IMG/VR virus record: IMGVR_UViG_3300023178_000300
Coordinates: 1 to 21,983 of that record
Reading direction: 5' to 3' (one strand)
DNA from: a virus
Length of the DNA: 21,983 bases
Shown here: positions 17,688 through 21,983 of the stretch, piece after piece
Layout of the letters: every line of letters begins with the position of its first letter
How positions within the stretch are numbered: position 1 is the stretch's first letter
Notes under the pieces: model-generated
The model's database searches: none
What the model was told of the DNA's origin: nothing
Seen by the model: only the letters and a program-made list of their open reading frames with translations
Translations under genes and position numbers: made by a program

Positions 17688-17932
17688 TATACAACTCCCT
17701 TCAAACGATCCCATCGAAAGGAACGCCAACCATTTGCATCCACATCCCAAACAACCTGTATTTCTTCATTTGGTTTACGATTTCGATTGATTTCATCATC
17801 ACTCGCAACTGGTTCTGGCAAAACCTGCGGATCTAGTGTTGCATTCATTTCACGAATTGTACCGTCTGCTTTCTCAAAAGAGATCTTAACTACTCCCACA
17901 CCCAAACGTTCTTTTAGTTCTTGTTTGTTCAT
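17687..17932 (-). CDS. DUF2693-like (SH3-fold type) protein (81 aa)
   Basis: The sequence fits the small DUF2693/SH3-barrel family of phages: an N-terminal helix KQELKERLGVGVVKISFEKA, the strand pair DGTIREMNATLDPQVLPEP, and the terminal VVWDVDANGWRSFRWDRLK. The family function is unknown; members recur near replication genes in T4-like phages. The start ATG 17932 overlaps the DUF465-like stop (ATGA), and its stop overlaps the next ATG (TAATG), so it is in a tightly coupled string running from gp43. Confidence 0.8.
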   Translation of the reverse strand: MNKQELKERLGVGVVKISFEKADGTIREMNATLDPQVLPEPVASDDEINRNRKPNEEIQVVWDVDANGWRSFRWDRLKGVV

Positions 17933-18105
17933 GATACCATCCTTTTCAAATTTTCGATTTCATCTTTTAATTTCAACTTTTCTATCTTCGCACGTTTGAT
18001 AGATTCTTCTGGTGCTTTCTCAGCTTCTAACGCTTCAACCATTGCATGTTGATGGTTGTGTTTCTGTATTAACCACAGTATCTTTTGTTCTGTCTTACTG
18101 TTCAT
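17929..18105 (-). CDS. DUF465 (YdcH)-like small helical protein (58 aa)
   Basis: The ORF starts at ATG 18105, overlapping the gp43 stop by 4 bases (ATGA), and ends in the ATG of the DUF2693-like gene. The sequence MNSKTEQKILWLIQKHNHQH, then EALEAEKAPEESIKRAKIEK and LKLKDEIENLKRMVS matches the DUF465 pattern: LI.KH..L...I and I..LKkeKLrLKDEI. These small coiled-coil proteins are widespread in Proteobacteria and phages, function unclear. Overlaps on both sides argue strongly that it is translated. Confidence 0.72.
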   Translation of the reverse strand: MNSKTEQKILWLIQKHNHQHAMVEALEAEKAPEESIKRAKIEKLKLKDEIENLKRMVS

Positions 18106-20636
18106 ACAAAGAAATCCTCCAATGTGTTTACTTTCTCAGGAACCCACCCAATAGCTTCAAGGATTGGTTCGATAGGTCCAAGGAAAACTTTCTCAAACTG
18201 CTTCTCGTAATCGATGTACTGTTGCAGTTCGAACTCTTTTGGTAGTACGCCTGGGAAGGATATCATGTTCTCCTTCACAGGGTTTGGTTGTTTAAGGTAT
18301 ACAAACTTGATCTTATCACCAGACTGGATAGACTCATATCTTTTGTCCAAGTCCTTTGACTTCAGGAACTGATTGAACAGGATGCACCCACGCACGTGCA
18401 TAGGACAACCCTTCTTGTAACCACCACGATCCATATACTTTTCGATGTTGTCAGTTCCTGAGTTCTTTGCGATATCTTCTGGGGGTAGATTATAGAACTC
18501 TTTCTTGAAGTTGGCAATAAATTCTTGCGTATCTTCTTCAGTACCTTCCATGATCACCTTGAATGCATCCTTCAGTTTGTCACGACAGATCTGGGGGGTA
18601 GACGAACGAACAGACTCCAAACCAGTCACAGAGATCTTAGGTTCCTCATAGTGGACACCCTCAGAGTTCAGTGCGTTCATGATGTAACGTTTCTTTGCAA
18701 TGAACACAGACTTGTCAGTGATCTTCTCACGTTTCATGAACATTGCTTGACGGAATGCACCCATTCTCTTTGCAAGTTCTTCATATCCTTTTTCAAGGAC
18801 ACCTTCAATCTTTGTACCACAGATCTGATCAAGAAACTTCTCACCTTGATCACGAGTGATATCGACAGTACCAAAAACCTCTTCAATCAGTGGACCAAAG
18901 TTTACATAGATGGAGTCGGTATCGATGTATACAATGTAGTCGACATCTTCTGTCTTTAGGATCTTGTTCAGATATTCATTCACAGACTTCTGTGCGTAAC
19001 GAATAGACAACTGACCAGAAGTAGTAATCGCCTCTGCGAATTCCATAATATAATACAGGAAGTAAATGTTCGCAGTCGCACCATACAAAGAGTTCATAGA
19101 AATCTTAATAGACATCTGCGAGTTGTGAAGTTGGGTCATTTCCCTTTTAAGTTTAGACTTCGTTGCAGGATCTTTTTCCACTTCCATTTGTTGTTCGACT
19201 GCAAGCATTTCTTTTTTGATTTGCTTTCGCCGTCCGTAGTACTCGTCAATGATTTCTGGGATGATTCCGATTTTGTCGTTGGAGAAGCAAACACCGTTTG
19301 CAGCGACACTAACATTAGGATCGTCATTTTGATAATTCCCTTCTAATACCATTTCTTGTGAAACAGATTCCAAACGTTGGGGAACCAGTGTTTCTGGTGA
19401 CATATTATACTGCAACATCAAGTGCGGATACAGTGAGTTCAAATCAAAAGACACCACCCAAGGATGCATCCCCACTTTGGGATCTTTCACATAACCACCA
19501 ACAAGTTCATCACCACGTTGGCCTGGCCCGTGTTTAAGTGGCGGAACCATACCCTCTTTCAGTAGACGACGATAGATAGTGGTCTCCCAATAACCCACCG
19601 TACCGAACGCATCACGACAGTTCACACCACCGTCATACGCAAGAGTCATCACCAACGACATCAATGCAACCTCATCTTCTAGTCGTTGGATCAACCAAGT
19701 ATCTTTGAGGTTATAGTCCAAGTAGAGTTGGGGGTTCTGTTCGTACAGTGCAGTAAGGTTACCATACTCAGAGTAATCCAACTTCTTCTCGCCCAACACA
19801 ACGTGTGCGATGTGATCTAACTTGTAGGTCTCCTGCGTACCATATTTGTACGCAAACTTCTTGAAAGTATCCAAGTAATCCACAACGTGAAGACCAGAAA
19901 TGGTCCACGTGTGTTGAGTCTTACCGAACATCTCTTTTGTATCTTTACGTAGACCTTTCCAAGGCGATAGTTCCTTCGCAGTGTTCTCACCACATATACG
20001 CATGATACGAGTCACTAGATACTGGATATCAAAGAACTCGACGTTCCATCCAGTAACAATGTCTGGGTAATCATTTTTCCAGATCTGAATGAACCGAAGA
20101 AGAAGTGCCTTCTCAGTGTCGAACTTCATGAACTGAATGTCTTCTGGATCGATGTCAGTGATTGTTGCGTACTTGTCATAGTCCTTACGTCCCAGAAGAT
20201 GGTACGTGTCAGACTTCGAAGACTTGTACGCAATCGAAGTGATCTCTTTATCTGCAGTTTCAATGTTTGCGTAACCATCACCAATATCAACCTCAATATC
20301 GAATGAGGCGATGTTGATCAGTTGCATATCAAAAGAAACTTTTGATGGGTATTTCTCTTGAATGAACTGTGCCACATAACTCTGTGTACCATTGATACTA
20401 AAGTTAGAAACATCTTTGTAGTCTTCTATAAACTGTTTCGCCTCCGACATAGAGTCGAAGGTTTTCTTTGCAAGTGGTTTGTTTCCAATCAAAGAACGGA
20501 AGTCGCCACCTGACTTAGATTGTAGATAGAAAGATGGTTTGAACTTTACTTTGCGGGAAAAACGTTTACCGTTCTCGTACCCTCTCCAAAGTATATTGTT
20601 ACCAAACCTCTCTACTGATGTGTAGAAAGAACTCAT
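18102..20636 (-). CDS. 43: Family B DNA polymerase gp43 (844 aa)
   Basis: This is the phage replicative polymerase. Exonuclease motifs: Exo I SFDIEVD (Asp113, Glu115), Exo II GWNVEFFDIQYL (Asp203), Exo III YNLKD (Tyr308, Asp312). Polymerase motifs: A VVSFDLNSLYPHLMLQY (Asp398), B KISMNSLYGATAN (511-523), C YIDTDSIYVNF (Asp572, Asp574). The KKRYI element follows. The C-terminal end, GWVPEKVNTLEDFFV, resembles the short clamp-binding tail of T4 gp43. T4 gp43 is 898 aa, so this is a somewhat shorter, complete enzyme with intact proofreading. It overlaps the upstream 93-aa gene by 4 bases (ATGA) and the downstream DUF465-like ORF by 4 bases. Confidence 0.97.
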   Translation of the reverse strand: MSSFYTSVERFGNNILWRGYENGKRFSRKVKFKPSFYLQSKSGGDFRSLIGNKPLAKKTFDSMSEAKQFIEDYKDVSNFSINGTQSYVAQFIQEKYPSKVSFDMQLINIASFDIEVDIGDGYANIETADKEITSIAYKSSKSDTYHLLGRKDYDKYATITDIDPEDIQFMKFDTEKALLLRFIQIWKNDYPDIVTGWNVEFFDIQYLVTRIMRICGENTAKELSPWKGLRKDTKEMFGKTQHTWTISGLHVVDYLDTFKKFAYKYGTQETYKLDHIAHVVLGEKKLDYSEYGNLTALYEQNPQLYLDYNLKDTWLIQRLEDEVALMSLVMTLAYDGGVNCRDAFGTVGYWETTIYRRLLKEGMVPPLKHGPGQRGDELVGGYVKDPKVGMHPWVVSFDLNSLYPHLMLQYNMSPETLVPQRLESVSQEMVLEGNYQNDDPNVSVAANGVCFSNDKIGIIPEIIDEYYGRRKQIKKEMLAVEQQMEVEKDPATKSKLKREMTQLHNSQMSIKISMNSLYGATANIYFLYYIMEFAEAITTSGQLSIRYAQKSVNEYLNKILKTEDVDYIVYIDTDSIYVNFGPLIEEVFGTVDITRDQGEKFLDQICGTKIEGVLEKGYEELAKRMGAFRQAMFMKREKITDKSVFIAKKRYIMNALNSEGVHYEEPKISVTGLESVRSSTPQICRDKLKDAFKVIMEGTEEDTQEFIANFKKEFYNLPPEDIAKNSGTDNIEKYMDRGGYKKGCPMHVRGCILFNQFLKSKDLDKRYESIQSGDKIKFVYLKQPNPVKENMISFPGVLPKEFELQQYIDYEKQFEKVFLGPIEPILEAIGWVPEKVNTLEDFFV

Positions 20637-20914
20637 TGTTTACCTTGTGTTGCTGTAATTGACTGCATCTTTAGTAGTATACCAGAAACAGCGTCCTCTG
20701 TCAAGAACCCTTTTACTGTGTCGTGGTCTTCTGTGATGCCAGGCAGAACAACTTGTTCCTTACCTTTGAACGCAGCGATCTCGTAGAGACCAGTCTTGTT
20801 TCCATAAGACATCTCGTTCTTGATGACACTCAGAGAGTATTCACCGAAGTCGACAATCGACTGTATACCTTTAGGGAAGTTTGTTTGTCTGAAAACTAGA
20901 TCTGAAAATCTCAT
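20633..20914 (-). CDS. Conserved phage protein upstream of gp43 (93 aa)
   Basis: The function is unknown. It is a beta-rich small protein: MRFSDLVFRQTNFPKGIQSI, then VDFGEYSLSVIKNEMSYGNK, GLYEIAAFKGKEQVVLPGIT, and EDHDTVKGFLTEDAVSGILL. The pattern of aliphatic strands, an LSV(I/V) turn and a GLYE..(A/V)F segment is one I associate with a protein widespread in marine T4-like phages. ATG 20914 has AAGGAG 7 bases upstream. Its stop overlaps the gp43 start, so it is the translational leader of the polymerase. Confidence 0.78.
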   Translation of the reverse strand: MRFSDLVFRQTNFPKGIQSIVDFGEYSLSVIKNEMSYGNKTGLYEIAAFKGKEQVVLPGITEDHDTVKGFLTEDAVSGILLKMQSITATQGKQ

Positions 20915-20926
20915 GACATTTCTCCT

Positions 20927-21139
20927 TTACATGGGGAATGTCGGTATCCCCGCTGTGGTGTCGTTTGCAATACATATAGCTTGCATATTATTTGGTGGTA
21001 TTCCATCTCGTCCACCAATTTGATTTACCAGTCGTTCTCTTGCCATGAAACATTCTGTCATGGTGTTGAATACACCGTCACCTGTTGTCATGACGTTACC
21101 GTTCCAGTACACGACCAATATCAACACCCAATTTATCAT
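20927..21139 (-). CDS. Small phage protein with hydrophobic N-terminus (70 aa)
   Basis: The function is unknown. It begins MINWVLILVVYWNGNVMTTG, a short hydrophobic stretch that could be a signal anchor, followed by FNTMTECFMARERLVNQIGG and PPNNMQAICIANDTTAG. The two Cys residues (TEC, AIC) and a helix with MAREr resemble small secreted or membrane-attached phage proteins. ATG 21139 has AGGTGATATT upstream. A promoter-like TTGACA-17-TAAATT overlaps its start and the gp46 stop. Confidence 0.65.
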   Translation of the reverse strand: MINWVLILVVYWNGNVMTTGDGVFNTMTECFMARERLVNQIGGRDGIPPNNMQAICIANDTTAGIPTFPM

Positions 21140-21158
21140 AATATCACCTGTTTGTCAA
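21130..21158 (-). promoter_or_regulatory. Promoter candidate between gp46 and the 70-aa gene (TTGACA, 17, TAAATT)
   Basis: On the minus strand TTGACA (21153-21158), 17 bases, TAAATT (21130-21135). The TGA of the -35 is the gp46 stop and the spacer contains the ATG of the 70-aa gene. The -10 matches the consensus at four of six positions. Confidence 0.45.
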
Positions 21159-21983
21159 GGACTAATCTCACTAAAGTTTTTGTTTTTCATAAATTTGATA
21201 TGTGACGTAAACTTCTCAGCGAACTGGTCCCCACGGTGAGAAATAACAAAGATGTTATCGTCCGTGTTTAGATTGTGGAGTGTTTCGATCAGACTGTCAA
21301 TACCAACGCCATCAAGTGCACCGTCAAGTGTTTCATCCAGTAAGAGTAAGTTTGTACTGACACTATTCCGCAACTTTGCGACTGAACGCCACGCAAGCAT
21401 AATAGATAGTGTAATACGAAGTTTCTCTCCCTCAGAGAATGAAGCATATGAGAAGGTGTCACGAAAACGAGACTTGATAACCTCGTTAAAATTTTCATCT
21501 AGTTGGAAGTCGACGAACAGATCGAACGCACCCAAATATTTATTAATGAGTTTGTTCATTACTGGAATGTACTGTGCAATAATTCTTGCTTTGATACCAC
21601 CGTCCTTCAATATAGTCGAAAGGACACCCAAGACACTTTGATTGTCTAGTAGTTCTGCACGATCCTTTTGTAAAACCTTTAATTCTTTTTCAAAAGATTT
21701 TAATTTTGATGTATCAACTTCTTCGACCAATGCTTCTGCATTGTCTAGATCATTTTTGTAAGACACAAGTGCATTCTTCGCAATCTTGATCTCACCACGG
21801 TTCTCTTTGATTTCTAAATTTTTGTTTTGAATCTCTTTTTCTATCTCTGAGATTTCTGCAATACGAGATTGGTATCCTTCGATTCGTTTATCGATTTCAA
21901 CCATACCGCTCTCAATTTGGACTTTCTTGTCTTCTTTTTCTTGGATAACTGTTTCTTTAAAGTCATGTTCGATCCCCTGTTTG
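21155..21983 (-). CDS. 46: Recombination endonuclease subunit gp46 (SbcC/Rad50-like), C-terminal part
   Basis: The reading frame is open at the window end; about 275 C-terminal residues are visible, and the first in-window ATG (21904) is internal. A long coiled-coil region (IAEISEIEKEIQNKNLEIKE, then SKLKSFEKELKVLQKDRAEL) leads to the C-terminal ATPase lobe. This lobe has the ABC signature SFSEGEKLRITLSI, Walker B LLLLDETLDGALD, and the H-loop FVISHRGD. The protein is the Rad50-like partner of nuclease gp47 and acts in resection for recombination-dependent replication and host DNA degradation. The N-terminal Walker A lies beyond the window. The position upstream of gp43 differs from the T4 order. 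Confidence 0.94.
   Translation of the reverse strand, partial: KQGIEHDFKETVIQEKEDKKVQIESGMVEIDKRIEGYQSRIAEISEIEKEIQNKNLEIKENRGEIKIAKNALVSYKNDLDNAEALVEEVDTSKLKSFEKELKVLQKDRAELLDNQSVLGVLSTILKDGGIKARIIAQYIPVMNKLINKYLGAFDLFVDFQLDENFNEVIKSRFRDTFSYASFSEGEKLRITLSIMLAWRSVAKLRNSVSTNLLLLDETLDGALDGVGIDSLIETLHNLNTDDNIFVISHRGDQFAEKFTSHIKFMKNKNFSEISP

Noticed and set aside
17688-17750. Extension of the 39-aa membrane peptide to 17750
   Set aside because: The extra residues are encoded inside the DUF2693-like gene; ATG 17687 overlaps its stop and has a ribosome site.
1-21983. CRISPR array, insertion sequence or attachment site
   Set aside because: No regularly spaced repeats, transposase frame or tRNA-end duplication was seen on either strand; short repeats are all local hairpins.

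Overview
The window is a piece of a T4-superfamily myovirus (tailed phage) genome. Recognisable T4-type core genes are present: DNA polymerase gp43, sliding clamp gp45, clamp-loader subunits gp44 and gp62, the translational repressor RegA, and the C-terminal part of recombination nuclease gp46. They are mixed with genes typical of marine T4-like phages (cyanophage and pelagiphage type): small heat-shock protein Hsp20, two MazG-like proteins, a 2OG-Fe(II) oxygenase, a short nucleotide-sugar dehydrogenase, a cytidylyltransferase, a sulfotransferase and a glycosyltransferase. No photosynthesis genes are seen. A DUF1127 protein, two phasin-like proteins and an AT-rich composition suggest an alphaproteobacterial host; this is inference.

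Layout. Only one gene lies on the + strand: the 3' end of a tape-measure-like virion protein (2-664). Everything else reads on the - strand, so transcription runs from high to low coordinates. In transcription order there are five blocks. (1) 21983-17568: gp46 (partial), two small genes, gp43, a DUF465-like protein, a DUF2693-like protein and a 39-aa membrane peptide. (2) 17571-14381: MazG-like, 2OG oxygenase, second MazG-like, DUF4338, sulfotransferase and HAD-like genes. (3) 14278-8584: a DUF262/HNH protein, then a cell-surface/sugar block (glycosyltransferase, coiled-coil protein, exported glycine-zipper protein, conserved phage genes, cytidylyltransferase, two very short ORFs, UDP-sugar dehydrogenase). 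(4) 8551-3992: the clamp and clamp-loader operon gp45-gp44-gp62-RegA, in which four non-core genes sit between gp44 and gp62. (5) 3893-661: a chain of cassettes, several with their own promoter and/or terminator: Hsp20, a PiT-like permease, two phasin-like proteins, a DUF1127 pair and an HNH nuclease.

How it works together. Blocks 1 and 4 build the replisome (polymerase, clamp, loader) and its RegA control. MazG-like, oxygenase, sugar and sulfate-transfer genes are likely to alter nucleotide pools and to modify virion, DNA or cell-surface components. Block 5 looks like host-physiology genes inserted between the structural and replication modules. Core genes are packed with ATGA or TAATG stop/start overlaps, whereas block 5 genes are separated by UUCG-loop terminators and promoters.

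Regulation. Eight sites match sigma70-type promoters with exact 17-base spacers. Two of them carry a -10 that is also the T4 late promoter octamer TATAAATA. Several overlap stop or start codons.

The strongest candidates for something new are the gene pair inserted between gp44 and gp62 (a Cys-His-Asp protein with a C-terminal membrane segment, and a nuclease-like partner), the phage-borne PiT-like permease, the DUF1127/phasin cassettes, and the DUF262-HNH protein behind a strong promoter. No tRNA, rRNA, CRISPR array or insertion sequence was seen, and no stretch of more than 300 bases lacks a gene.
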